Shown here: positions 37,901 to 46,162 of the stretch, in pieces
Layout: each line of letters starts with the position of its first letter
Position numbering within the stretch: the first letter of the stretch is position 1
Origin: Cafeteria roenbergensis
Taxonomy: Eukaryota > Sar > Bigyra > Bicosoecida > Cafeteriaceae
Assembly (NCBI GenBank): GCA_008330645.1
Contig: VLTN01000026.1
Location: forward strand, 396,468 to 460,467
Direction of reading: 5' to 3'
Length of the DNA stretch: 64,000 bases
The notes under the pieces: model-generated
Told to the model about the DNA's origin: nothing
What the model saw: only the letters and a program-made list of their open reading frames with translations
Database searches by the model: none
Translations under genes and position numbers: made by a program

Positions 37901-40537
37901 CCGGAGCCGCGATGAGGCGTGCGATGCTTCGCCCCCGCCAGGGGCCGCCGCAGCCGATCGGCCCCGCGTTGACGAGCTCTGAGCGAGCGTTTGGACCCCA
38001 ACAGACGGGCTTTGTTGCGCGGGGGGCGCAGCCAGCGCGGCTGGATCGCGACTCCAGAGGTCCGTGTGCCCCTGCTGGGCGGCTGCCGCGTCGGGCGAGG
38101 GCGGGAGGTAGTCGGTCCACTCCTCGGGCGACGGCCTCGCGACTCGACGGGACGTCTTCGGCCTCGCGGCCTCCGTGGCACGGGCGGCAGCGGCGGCGCC
38201 GTCACGCGGATACGCCACCTCCTCCTCCACCTCCTCCTCTTCCTCCTCCTCTTCCTCCTCCTCCTCCTCCTCCTCCTCCTCCTCCTCCTCGGCAACGTCA
38301 GGTGAGGCGAGCGCCACCCCGCCAGCGTCAGACGCGCCATGATCCGCGGATAGGTGCGCCTGCACGCGCTCGCCCGCTGCCCCGGAGCCGGAAAAAAGCG
38401 TGGAAGCAATGCTGCGCGCCAGTGCCGCCCGGTCCAGCGACCCGTCCCGCGACCGCGCCGCAGCCACCAGTGGCATCAGGGGCGCCAGCCCCATCCGCAG
38501 CGCCTCTGCGCGTCGCTCGGACTCCTCCAGCGCGCCAGCGGCCGCGACACCACGGGCGGCCTCGTCCCCCGTGCGGCCGGCCTGCACGCTGCTGCTGAGG
38601 TGAGCGTAGAGCGCAGCCAGGCCGCTGCGGGCCGCCCGCAGCCCCGGCTCCTCGGTGCGGTCCAGCGAGTCGCCCCGGGGGCGCGCAGCCGCGTCGGGCT
38701 CGGACCCGTCGCTGTGCGGGTGGCCGCGAAGAACCGTCCCGACGCCCTCGCCCTCCTGCTCCTCGTCTGCGAAGCCGCCCTCCCCCTCCTGCTCCTCGTC
38801 TGCGAAGCCGCCCTCCCCCTCCTGCTCCTCGTCAGACTCCTCATCCTCGGCCGCGTCGTCAGCACCACAGTCGCCCTCGCTCGAGTCGCGCGTGGTCGGG
38901 GGCGGCCCGTCGGCCGCTGCCCAGTCCTCCGCGTCCGCCCCCGCCTCCCCCTCTGCGATGAGCGCGCTCTCCGGCGAGAGGCTCTCCTCGTCGTCGCAGT
39001 CGGCCAGGTCTGCGTCCGATTTGTCGCTGCAGCTCGCGGACCCGGCAGCCGCTCGGCTGCTCGGCAGCCGGCCACCGGCACCCGCGCTCGCCCCTGACGC
39101 GCCTGGCCCCGCCTCCGGCGCTGCCGCCCCCGGGATGGTTCCCCCGCGCTCCTGCCCCAGCGCTTCAAAGGCGGCGTCCACCTGCTGCTGGGGGTGCGCC
39201 GCGATGGACGCGAGGGCGGCGCGCTCGATGCCAGCCAGGCGAGCGTCAAGGGCTGTCATGTGGTCGTCGGAACCGTGGTCAGCGATGCCCGTTGCGGCTC
39301 TGGCGGCCGCCACGGCCTCCGCCTCCTTCCGCACCGACCGCACCTGCACCAGCAGAGCCACAGCCCGTTCCAACGGGATCATATCTCCGTCACCAGGGCC
39401 ATCCGCGCCACCCGCACCGCTCCCGCCGCCCGTGTCCCGCGCCGCCCCCGCCGCCGTCGCCCCAGCCTCAGGCTCCTCCTCGCCCTCGCCGCATCCTGTC
39501 TCCCCCTGCGGCGCCCCGCGCTCGCCGGAGGACCCTCCCCGGGGCCCGCCGGCTCCGCTAAGGGGGCCTGCTGTCAGGGCCGCAGTCGCTCCTTCAGTCC
39601 CGCCGCCGCCTGTCTCGCCGCCTGGCCGGGCGCCCGCCGCGGGGCGCCGAGCGGCAGGCAACGAGGCGGCGTGGCGCAGCGCCGTCTCGACGAGCTGCGC
39701 CTGCTCCGGCCCTAGCGCGGCCTTGGCCAGGCGGAGCACTTCGGGGGTGAGGCTGCTGGCCTCGCGGCGGCCCTCAAGGACATCGACCAGCGTGGCCAGG
39801 GCACGTCTGCGCTGGTCGATGTCGTCCGAGTCAGTGGCGGGCTGCGCCTCCGCGGCGCCTGTGCGAGGGCGGTCCTCGGGCTCGAAGTCGTCCTCGTAGT
39901 CACCCGACTCGCCATCGCTGCCGGCCTGCTCCGGGGCGGCCGCCGAAGCGGCGGCAGGGCGGGCTGTCGCCGCGACCTGGGGGGAAAACGCGCCGGTGGC
40001 TGCCTCCTGCGCGCGGAGAAGGGCAGTTTCGCGCCGGGCAGCCAGCAACTTGCGCCGCAGCGCAGCGTGTTGGCGCGAGGCCAGCAACAGACGCGTCTCC
40101 GTCGCGTTGAGCGAGTCCTCGCCGAACTCTGCAGCGCGCGCCTCCAGCTGCCGCACGAGCGGAGGCAGTTCCTCGTCGCCGTCCGGCTCGCCCCGGTGGC
40201 CAGCAGCGAGCCAGGTCCCCTGCGCTGCGCCCCCCGTGGGAGACAGCTCCGCGGCCGGAGGCGCGGCAGCCGAAGCCCGAGCTGCAACGGCGTCCGCCTC
40301 GGTCCGAGCCACGATCAGCTCGTCCAGCTTGGCCGCGTAGGCGGCCCTGGCCGTGCGCTGCTCCTCGAGGGCCGCAGTCAGTCGCGATCGGTCAGCCTCC
40401 GGGAGGCCGCTGCCCGCCTCGTGGAGCAGCTGCGTCAGGCGTGCCTCGGTCGGGTGGGGCTGGGCAGCTGCGGCTCGCCGGCTTTGAAGATCAGCGAGGG
40501 AGGGCAGCCCAGCTGCCGCCTGGGCCGGAGCCGACAT
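35000..40537 (-). CDS. very large low-complexity acidic protein of unknown function
   Basis: Reverse strand, one uninterrupted frame of 1845 residues from ATG 40537 (the frame is open up to 41035, but that part looks like leader). I do not recognise a domain. The N-terminal 200 residues are the most ordered-looking: LPSLADLQSRR, then charged heptad-like helices (LTQLLHEAGS, LEEQRTARAAYAAKLDELI, RQHAALRRKLLAARRETALLRAQE) that suggest coiled coil. The middle has acidic segments, three copies of an 11-residue DEEQEGEGGFA repeat, and a run of about 20 Glu followed by VEEEVAYP. The rest is Ala/Ser/Pro/Arg-rich with repeated short helices. A scaffold or cytoskeleton-associated role would be a guess. 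The length of the open frame and the protein-level repeats support a real gene. Confidence 0.65.
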   Translation of the reverse strand: MSAPAQAAAGLPSLADLQSRRAAAAQPHPTEARLTQLLHEAGSGLPEADRSRLTAALEEQRTARAAYAAKLDELIVARTEADAVAARASAAAPPAAELSPTGGAAQGTWLAAGHRGEPDGDEELPPLVRQLEARAAEFGEDSLNATETRLLLASRQHAALRRKLLAARRETALLRAQEAATGAFSPQVAATARPAAASAAAPEQAGSDGESGDYEDDFEPEDRPRTGAAEAQPATDSDDIDQRRRALATLVDVLEGRREASSLTPEVLRLAKAALGPEQAQLVETALRHAASLPAARRPAAGARPGGETGGGGTEGATAALTAGPLSGAGGPRGGSSGERGAPQGETGCGEGEEEPEAGATAAGAARDTGGGSGAGGADGPGDGDMIPLERAVALLVQVRSVRKEAEAVAAARAATGIADHGSDDHMTALDARLAGIERAALASIAAHPQQQVDAAFEALGQERGGTIPGAAAPEAGPGASGASAGAGGRLPSSRAAAGSASCSDKSDADLADCDDEESLSPESALIAEGEAGADAEDWAAADGPPPTTRDSSEGDCGADDAAEDEESDEEQEGEGGFADEEQEGEGGFADEEQEGEGVGTVLRGHPHSDGSEPDAAARPRGDSLDRTEEPGLRAARSGLAALYAHLSSSVQAGRTGDEAARGVAAAGALEESERRAEALRMGLAPLMPLVAAARSRDGSLDRAALARSIASTLFSGSGAAGERVQAHLSADHGASDAGGVALASPDVAEEEEEEEEEEEEEEEEEEEEVEEEVAYPRDGAAAAARATEAARPKTSRRVARPSPEEWTDYLPPSPDAAAAQQGHTDLWSRDPAALAAPPAQQSPSVGVQTLAQSSSTRGRSAAAAPGGGEASHASSRLRPRPRQGASAAAGPGRRDGVSSAEAAAHAALEALAAVAPAAAAVALSALNALRRTPTAALCSYGFRERVEGAITAVAAQAAAQAADRAPLDGRIGVAGRPSGWDWGEEAASARADGSLAHGAGGRWGPTGAGEDGRADRGWRADTADCGSDERTPVTAGASDCGDDTLFHSRVAASDAGSPPPQRSPAPAGNEAPGWGFGRLSPMTSSLEPERRSSAREPTRQAPARAGRTAAPAPAEAASTPRALQRSLESDAAVALAEAASMPPFGPGGGGGLAGPRSPAARARPAAAVDLSDGANPQPGQEAAWLTGWDTDVDREPRLGPSRRPSRSGPPADAPAAGGSAASRSSAAVPRGARAAAPPAAPAHTHIAGGGGEGVSPGRRQSDARRQADARSAAATAALERATAAHAPLGAIVGPAGSAKVPAESGPADGAPRRASLGVAARPAAARAHLLAGLLSDRLLPLFTAAIAGPRGGAAAASNSRVEPGTVAQLCQAGATLADLMCGQAVAEALRGGHAGGGGRGRWSASARRGGTEADDEASTASTAAAAAAAAASRLGPLLRERLSKRLAAWCGTEREALLAQDARRVKQDVDAVAVEVATALLDAATAGRLAEAAEAAGSADRPAAVSRSAAPSGKVAGSGAANPAPVVGAERLPVRGAGTSSAASLNGAARPASEADGSATVAVPWSSGVSSAVPVAPPHERVGWVVDPGYDRDSDSGAGASDSDDDGGSLWGDAEPRWRGAASAPTAAAPSRGPIQGGATSRSSGGHASSSAQLASWGSRRRGDTGLAASTGGGGAARPSRASRRPAAAGTPEPAPPRPEAGWLRDESDAWCRAGAAAPSSPGAGLALSSLSGEGDDGEEEGEARQAAAELASSFASVQSAMRRSGGRGSGAPDGDTAPGGESVMAATARLAALLDSLAGSAATHASDSGSESNGEDGASSGTGGWEFERSAAARGQGHRRRGV
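38222..38293. repeat. ctc/cctcct trinucleotide tract coding for a poly-Glu run
   Basis: A nearly pure CTC trinucleotide tract of about 70 bp, read on the reverse strand as GAG codons, encodes the Glu-rich run of the 1845-residue protein. Such a tract is prone to length change between alleles. Confidence 0.85.
38740..38840. repeat. 33-bp coding tandem repeat (11-residue unit)
   Basis: Three copies of a 33-bp unit encode DEEQEGEGGFA on the reverse strand within the 1845-residue protein. The copies are almost identical at DNA level, which indicates recent tandem duplication or slippage. Confidence 0.85.
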
Positions 40538-41190
40538 GCGTTGCGATTCTCTTGCGCGTGGCAGTTGCCCGTGGTTCCCCCTGCCGCGGCCTCGCTTGCG
40601 GTGGGACGCCCCGGCGAGCCTCGACGGCGTTGCCAAGCTTGCAGCTCTGCCCCAACACGCAGTCGCAATCTCGCGCTTCGGCCAGGCCAATGGCGGCCAA
40701 AACTTGGGCTCGGAGAGACATTTGAACGTGTGTATATTATGTGTGTGTATGCGTGTGCGTTTGTCCGCATCGGGGAGTGCGATTGCTTGGCCTACATCCC
40801 CGACGCGGCATTGCCGCTGGCCAAACATCGTCGTTCTGCTGCTGCACAGCGGCGGAGGGCGCCACCCGCAGCTGTTTCTCATGGGTAAAGCCGAACAGAG
40901 ACGGAGCCGGTGTCCACCGCCCCATGCTCTCGTGGGCCTGCTCTCCCGTTGTGCTGGGTGCAGACTCAACCGAGGCTTGTGGCCAGGCAACCGCCCAGCA
41001 AGCATCGCTTGCCGAGGAGTGTCGCTCGGCGTCAAGGAGCCCCGAGCAGGCGTGCCAGGTCCGATTGCTGCGGCCGACAGACCGCTGCCTTGGCGAGCCT
41101 GCCAAACGTTCAGCCTGTGCCCGCCGCAGCGCCGACGTCAAGCGCCGCAACAGGGCCTCCACCACAACGTCGGGCAATCCTTTAGTGCCC
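40538..41190. promoter_or_regulatory. upstream region of the large reverse-strand gene with an AT/CA-rich patch
   Basis: It lies between two genes on the same (reverse) strand. The distinctive feature is a patch at about 40727-40765: tgtatattatgtgtgtgtat followed by a further TG run, the most AT-rich stretch in this part of the window. It lies about 200 bp upstream of the ATG at 40537 and could contain a core promoter element. That is inference from composition alone. Confidence 0.35.
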
Positions 41191-42612
41191 TCAGTGGGTT
41201 TGATGACGCAGCGGCGAGGAGATATCGTCCACCGACTCTGGCGAAGAACAGCTTCCGCTGCTGCCTCGCGCCCGTGGGGGAGAGGCGGGTTCTCTTGGCG
41301 CAGACAGTGCCGTGCCTGGAGTAGGCGACGGAATTGTGCCCGGTGATTGCACCGCTGCCGCCTCGCTCGGCACCGCGCTGGGATCGGCCAAGTGCACGAA
41401 CGGTCGTCTCGCAAGTGCGGGTGGGCCCGGTACGAAGAGTCCCGAAGTCAGCGCCGACTGAGGCAGCGGCTTCTTCGCTGGTCGTTGCAAGTGACTTCCT
41501 CGGCGGTTCCGGCCGCCCGCTGCGCTCGCCGGCGCTCCAGCCCATTCGCCTGCGGATGGACGCATTGGTCTGTCTCGAACCGGCGACCGGCGCAGCTCCT
41601 GCATCGCCAGGCGCCCCATGGTCTCTTCGTGTCGCTGGCGGGCAGCTCGGAGACGCTTGATCTCAGCTCTGTGAGCGGGACCCAGGCCCAGGTCGAATGA
41701 CCTGGCCGCCGCTCGCCCTCGGCCTTCCAAGGAGGACCGCTCGGCAGCGCGCTCTCGCTGAGGAGCGCTGGCGCGATGCGTCCGCCCTTGGGCTGGGCGA
41801 ACAGCGCTTCTCTCCTGTCGACGCCGCTGGCGCCCTGAGCTGGATGGCCCGTTCGCGGCGATGGACCTCGGCCTGGATCCAGCCTGCCGAGACACAGGGA
41901 ATTGGTGGGAAGCTGTCGCTGCGTCGGCGCTCACCGCAGAGAGGGTCCCGACTCGAGCGAGCGGCAGCCCGCCGGAGGCAGTCGCAACCCTGAGTCGCGG
42001 ATGAGGCAGCGAGGGTGCGGCGGTGCGCGCGCCCGATGCCTGTCTGTCGCCCTGTCTGCCAAGCGGGTGCCTCCCACTGGCTCGCGCGGAAGCTGTGCGG
42101 CTGTGAGCCCGAATGGCGGTCGAAGGGCCATGCACAGGTCGGGCGTCACGAGCCACTCGGGCGTGACCCAGGTTTTTGGAGTCCGAGGCGAAAGAAGGAA
42201 TGTCTGTGCCGTCGAAAGGCGCCAGCGCAAACTGGCGCGCTGCTGCGCTGCTCGACTGGGCCATCACTTGGAGCTCCGATGGCGGGCGTGACCACGCGGG
42301 TTTGCGTGGATGCAGTAGGTCCGCCTGCGGCTCAGTCGCCACTCGGGCTGGGACGGCACCCTGAGCGGGCTTGCTCTGCGCGTCGCCTGCACCAGCGTGC
42401 ATCGCTGGCTCGCTGGCCCGAACCGTATCGTCGCTAGAACCTGGCGGTCGTGCGCTCCCTGAGTTGAGGGATGTCCCAATGTCGACCGGCGTGCCGAGCT
42501 CCGGGGCGCCTGCCCCCAGCTCAGCGCGCAGCATGCTGAGTAACCGCTCCCTGGCCTCGCGCAAGCGCTGCTGCGCAGCCTCAATCGCAGAGGTTGCAGA
42601 CAGCGCCATCAT
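41191..42612 (-). CDS. hypothetical Arg/Ser-rich protein with N-terminal helix
   Basis: Reverse strand, one exon, 473 residues from ATG 42612. Not recognised. The first 35 residues form a likely amphipathic helix (ATSAIEAAQQRLREARERLLSMLRAEL). The middle is Ser/Arg/Ala-rich and probably disordered. A second charged helix (HRAEIKRLRAARQRHEETMGRLAMQELR) lies near residue 315, followed by a basic Pro-rich stretch and an acidic Ser-rich end. The two helices and relatively rich residue usage make it look like a real gene rather than a by-product of G+C. Helix-linker proteins of this kind are often cytoskeletal or basal-body associated, but no function is claimed. Confidence 0.5.
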   Translation of the reverse strand: MMALSATSAIEAAQQRLREARERLLSMLRAELGAGAPELGTPVDIGTSLNSGSARPPGSSDDTVRASEPAMHAGAGDAQSKPAQGAVPARVATEPQADLLHPRKPAWSRPPSELQVMAQSSSAAARQFALAPFDGTDIPSFASDSKNLGHARVARDARPVHGPSTAIRAHSRTASARASGRHPLGRQGDRQASGARTAAPSLPHPRLRVATASGGLPLARVGTLSAVSADAATASHQFPVSRQAGSRPRSIAANGPSSSGRQRRRQERSAVRPAQGRTHRASAPQRERAAERSSLEGRGRAAARSFDLGLGPAHRAEIKRLRAARQRHEETMGRLAMQELRRSPVRDRPMRPSAGEWAGAPASAAGGRNRRGSHLQRPAKKPLPQSALTSGLFVPGPPALARRPFVHLADPSAVPSEAAAVQSPGTIPSPTPGTALSAPREPASPPRARGSSGSCSSPESVDDISSPLRHQTH

Positions 42613-43231
42613 TCACGGTCCGCCGCGATGGCAGCCTCGGCAATGCTGGAAGAGTGCTGTGGTGGCCAACGGAGGCGATTGGTCCTCCCCCCCCCCCGCC
42701 CCGGGCTGGAGGCCTGTTTCGAGCGCCCGAGCCGATGGTTGATCGTCTCCAGCCGAGAAAACCAGGCTGCTCGGCGCCTGACTCGACGCCCCGGGCAGCT
42801 CGAAAGGGAAGGAGGCCTCTGCTGCGTCTCGAGCTGAGCGCAGAGGGCTGGGGGCCGCCGCCTCGGTCCTCAGCTTCGGCAGGGTGAGCTTTGCCGCGCC
42901 CAGTGAGTGCAGCCTCGCCAGCCGTCGGGTGCAGCTTTGGGGGCAGAGTCAGCGGCAAATTCCGGAATAGAGGGGGCCGATTCGAGAGTTATGTTTCAAA
43001 TCTACTGGGCCGCGGCCGCCTCCTGCTCTGGCCGCGATCCCCACGCTGGCCCTGTGGTCGTGTAGGTCAACAGCCTCTGGCAAAATCCGTCCCGCGCAAG
43101 TTCGCTTGGCCTCTTGGGGGCGTAGGAAGAAATTAGGCCGCACGGATGCAGAGCGCAGTGCCGCGCCTGCGCCAGAGGCGGCGGCTGCTCTGGCAGTGGA
43201 GGTCGGGGGCGCACCGAGCGCTTCGCCCAGC
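42613..43231. promoter_or_regulatory. divergent intergenic region, hypothetical gene / Roadblock gene
   Basis: About 620 bp between head-to-head start codons. A C run (ccccccccc near 42690) and an AT-richer segment (about 42955-43000) are visible. No gene or defined element is supported. Confidence 0.35.
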
Positions 43232-44244
43232 ATGCTGAGGGTCAAGGCTGTCGAAGAAGCTCTCGGCCGCTTTGTGGGGGACAGCGTGGAGGAGGTGCAG
43301 TGAGCTCTCGGGGCCGCGAGTTGTTAACTTGCAGGTTCTCGTGTTGGCGACGCACGGCCGCGCCCAGGAGCGCGCTGTGGCCACGGCACGCAAAAGCGCC
43401 TTGCGCACGCGGTGTGGCCTGCCTGCGGAGTGGTTGGCTTTGCGCAAGTGGCACTCTCGAGGACGGCGCCGCCAGTTGTTCCGTGCCGCCTCGCAGCCTT
43501 TGCCTGGAAGACGGGACGCACGTCGCGAGCGCGCGCAGGCCCACTGCGGCGCCCGTCACATCCGACCAAGGAGACAGGCAAATGTGTGCCCTTGCCACGT
43601 CCTGCTGGAGCGAGATGAGCAAGGCGGGCCAAAGCGCGCTGTCCGAGGCAGGGCCGCTCGAGTGGCTGGAAATGCAGGGGTCGGTGAGAATGGCTGCTCC
43701 GGGCGAGGTTGGGCCTTTCGGCCAGCCCGATGTGCTCACGGGTGTCGGCAGAGGGGGGCTGGGGCAAGGGCTCTCCCTACAGGCCCTGCGTCGTGTGCGC
43801 TCGGCTCCGCAGGCGAGACGTGCCTTTGCCCGCTGGTGCGAGCGCTCCCGGCCCCGCACCGCACCGCACCCCCCCCACTCCGATCCCATGCTGCGCACGA
43901 CCCCGAGCTGGCCTTCGCAGACCCGGGCAGTCTTGTGCGCCCCTGTAGGGGGCACGGCGCCCTTCTTCGTGGTGGCGGCGGTGCCAGCCGGGGCAGCCAA
44001 GGCGGCTGCGCGCGCGTCGCTCGACTCGCTCCGCCGGTCACTCGTGGGCCCCATGACCGCCGTTGCCGCCGCCATGGGCGGAGATATGGGGGTGGCCCGC
44101 CGCGCGATGGCGGAGGCGTCCGCGGCCGCCACCGGGGCCGTGCGGCCGTCCGCCGCGGCGGACCGGGCTGGCGAGGCGTCCCCCGAGGCCGAGAGCACTG
44201 GCGCCGCCGACGACGTCGACGAAGACGACGGGGTCAGCCCGTGA
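43232..44244 (+). CDS. Roadblock/LC7-family protein (three exons)
   Basis: Model: 43232-43299, 43497-43683, 43921-44244; introns GTGAGC...TCGCAG and GTGAGA...TCGCAG; 192 residues. No continuous frame shows the domain; it appears only after splicing. Exon 1 gives MLRVKAVEEALGRFVGDSVEEV and the join yields HLCLEDGTHVASARR, the first helix and beta hairpin of the fold. Exon 2 supplies the central helix DRQMCALATSCWSEMSKAGQSAL and the strand GPLEWLEMQGS. Exon 3 supplies TRAVLCAPVGGTAPFFVVAAVPAG, then the last helix ASLDSLRRSL. The tail is Ala-rich and ends acidic (DDVDEDDG). Roadblock proteins dimerise and act as dynein light chains or as Ragulator/GAP subunits that regulate small GTPases. Which of these applies here is not clear. 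Confidence 0.72.
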
Positions 44245-44323
44245 TGCCGTCGCTGCAGCTGCTGCCGTCGTTGGTCGCTGCTGCTTCTGGCGCTGGCGCG
44301 TGAGGTGGTTTTTGCGCGAGTTT

Positions 44324-44647
44324 GTGCGTGGCCCGGGAACCCGCATTCAAGGGGCGTGCGTGGCCCGGGAACCCGCATTCAAGGGGCGTGCGTGGCCCGG
44401 GAACCCGCATTCAAGGGGCGTGCGTGGCCCGGGAACCCGCATTCAAGGGGCGTGCGTGGCCCGGGAACCCGCATTCAAGGGGTGTGCGTGGCCCGGGAAC
44501 CCGCATTCAAGGGGCGTGCGTGGCCCGGGAACCCGCATTCAAGGGGTGTGCGTGGCCCGGGAACCCGCATTCAAGGGGCGTGCGTGGCCCGGGAACCCGC
44601 ATTCAAGGGGCGTGCGTGGCCCGGGAACCCGCATTCAAGAGGTGTGC
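44324..44647. repeat. 32-bp minisatellite, about 10 copies
   Basis: The word ccgcattcaagg recurs exactly every 32 bp at 44341, 44373, 44405, 44437, 44469, 44501, 44533, 44565, 44597 and 44629. Each unit also contains gtgcgtggcccgggaacc, with a CCCGGG palindrome. Copies are identical except for a C/T change in the ggggcgtg/ggggtgtg word and a variant last copy. All three forward frames are open through the array, giving a 32-residue protein-level repeat per 96 bp, but no gene uses it. It starts 80 bp after the Roadblock stop and lies in a convergent 3' region. Confidence 0.95.
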
Positions 44648-44783
44648 CCAACGGGCCGGGCGCTGGCCTGGCCGCCCACCGCTCGCACTTCCCCCCCGCT
44701 GGAGCCGCGCTGGCCGTGCGAGCGGGCGGCGAACACACATGCGTGCCGTGGCGCGACCAGAGTCACCCAGCGCCGCAGCTCTC

Positions 44784-45995
44784 TCACTCGGCGCGGCGGC
44801 GGCGGCGGGCAGCGGGGGGTGCGGCGTCGGGGGGCGCGGCGCCAGACGCTGCAGGCGGCGACTGCGGCTGCGGCGGCGCCACTCCTGGCGCAGACGCCGA
44901 CCCGTCGGTCCGGCGGAAGGAGGCGACCTCGCTTCCGAGCGCGGCGGCGCGGCGGCCGGCCGCCTTTGTGGCCAGCGGCCCGAGCGCGAGGGCGGCTGCG
45001 AGGGCGGCGGCGTTGTACGCCAGCACGCCAGCGTCCTCTCGCACCTCTCCGGTTGCGGGGTCGAGCGCGGGCAGGCGGGCGGCCTCCCTGCCCCCCCGGA
45101 AGAGCAGGAAGGTGGGCACCTGCGGGCTGGAGCTCGATTTGGCGTTCACGCGGAGGGCCTCGGCCGCGTCCGGCCAGCGGGCAGCGTCCACCCTTCCGAA
45201 CCGAACCGCGCCCTGGTACTGGTCAGACAGCTCAGCCAGCATGGGCGTGAGCTGGGCGCAGCGCTCGCTCCAGGAGGCGCCCACCATCACAACCCAGGGC
45301 ACGAGGCCCTCCAGCTTCCCGTCGCCCGCCTCGCCCTCCGCTGCCCACGCGGCCGCGCCCGGTGAGGGCGCGTCCGTGCCGTCGGCGCCCGCGTCGGGGG
45401 CGGGCCGTACCTGGCAGCCCAGGCCGCGGGCCCGCGCGGCGGCGGCGGCGGCAGACTTGGACGCTGCCGCCAAAGGCGCGCCCGCAGGGCGCAGACAGTC
45501 CAGGTTCTTGTCGCACGGCCCCACGCGCATGGCGAGGCTCGAGGGCGACAGCGACTCCACGCAGCCCAGCTCCTGGTAGTCTGGCCGGCGGACGAGCGCA
45601 AGCACCAGACCCCAAAGCAGCCCGAAGCGCAGCACCTCAGTTGTGCCCCCGCAGATGAACAGAACCGACCCCGCCACCACCTTGCTCGTGAGCAGCACCG
45701 TGTCTGCGAACTCCTCGAGGGTTCCGCACGTCGACCACTTGCGCCAGAGCCAGAGCAGGGCCATGAGCCACAGCTCGATCTCCCGCGTGAGGCCGATTTC
45801 CGTGAGGTAGTCGGTGGGCGCAAACGCGTACGAGCGGGGGTACCACGTCCGCGCAACCAAGTAGTACAGCAAGAGCGAAGCGTGCGCAATGTGAAAGACG
45901 GTCACGAGGCGCCCGAGCCGGGCAGCCCCGCCCCGGGAGAAGCAGCCCTCGACCGGCATCCGCGCAGGCGTCTCGGACGCGGGCGGCCGATCCAA
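44784..45995 (-). CDS. TMX2-like thioredoxin-related transmembrane protein
   Basis: Reverse strand, one exon, 403 residues. The N-terminal 150 residues hold several hydrophobic helices ([58 protein letters not shown]). A spacer is followed by a thioredoxin fold: [41 protein letters not shown], then the cis-Pro strand [17 protein letters not shown]. The active site is SERC (near residue 245), with Ser in place of the first Cys, as in human TMX2 (SNDC). Membrane helices before rather than after the thioredoxin domain also fit TMX2, an ER membrane protein involved in redox-linked ER organisation. Because a CxxC is lacking, oxidoreductase activity is doubtful. The C-terminal 60 residues are Ala/Pro-rich ending in an Arg cluster, reminiscent of ER-retention tails. 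Confidence 0.75.
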   Translation of the reverse strand: MDRPPASETPARMPVEGCFSRGGAARLGRLVTVFHIAHASLLLYYLVARTWYPRSYAFAPTDYLTEIGLTREIELWLMALLWLWRKWSTCGTLEEFADTVLLTSKVVAGSVLFICGGTTEVLRFGLLWGLVLALVRRPDYQELGCVESLSPSSLAMRVGPCDKNLDCLRPAGAPLAAASKSAAAAAARARGLGCQVRPAPDAGADGTDAPSPGAAAWAAEGEAGDGKLEGLVPWVVMVGASWSERCAQLTPMLAELSDQYQGAVRFGRVDAARWPDAAEALRVNAKSSSSPQVPTFLLFRGGREAARLPALDPATGEVREDAGVLAYNAAALAAALALGPLATKAAGRRAAALGSEVASFRRTDGSASAPGVAPPQPQSPPAASGAAPPDAAPPAARRRRRAE

Positions 45996-46030
45996 TCACT
46001 GGCGCCTCGCTCCCAGCGCGGGTGCGGTTC

Positions 46031-46066
<36 letters not shown>

Positions 46067-46162
46067 GCGCGCGCGAGTCTGCAGAGCGGCGGCAGTGGCG
46101 GCTCTCGAACTCAGGGCGCCTCCAACTCAGGAGGCGCCGAGTTGGCGCGGGATTCGGCACAG
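45996..46162. promoter_or_regulatory. 167-bp bidirectional promoter with (CTG)11 tract
   Basis: It lies between the divergent starts of the TMX2-like and formate-THF ligase genes. Eleven perfect CTG units occupy 46033-46065, inside what must be leader or promoter for both genes. Read on the TMX2-like strand the tract is CAG. Confidence 0.75.

Noticed and set aside
6765-43920. Several introns are multiples of three and lack in-frame stops (sulfatase intron 1, methyltransferase intron 2, ATP synthase epsilon intron, Roadblock intron 2)
   Set aside because: The fraction that is a multiple of three is near one third, as expected by chance, and stop-free frames are common in DNA this GC-rich; no need to invoke selection for retention.
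44305-45579. Long open frames through the 32-bp minisatellite that would encode a 32-residue repeat protein
   Set aside because: All three frames are equally open simply because the unit lacks stops; they run antisense into the TMX2-like gene and have no domain.
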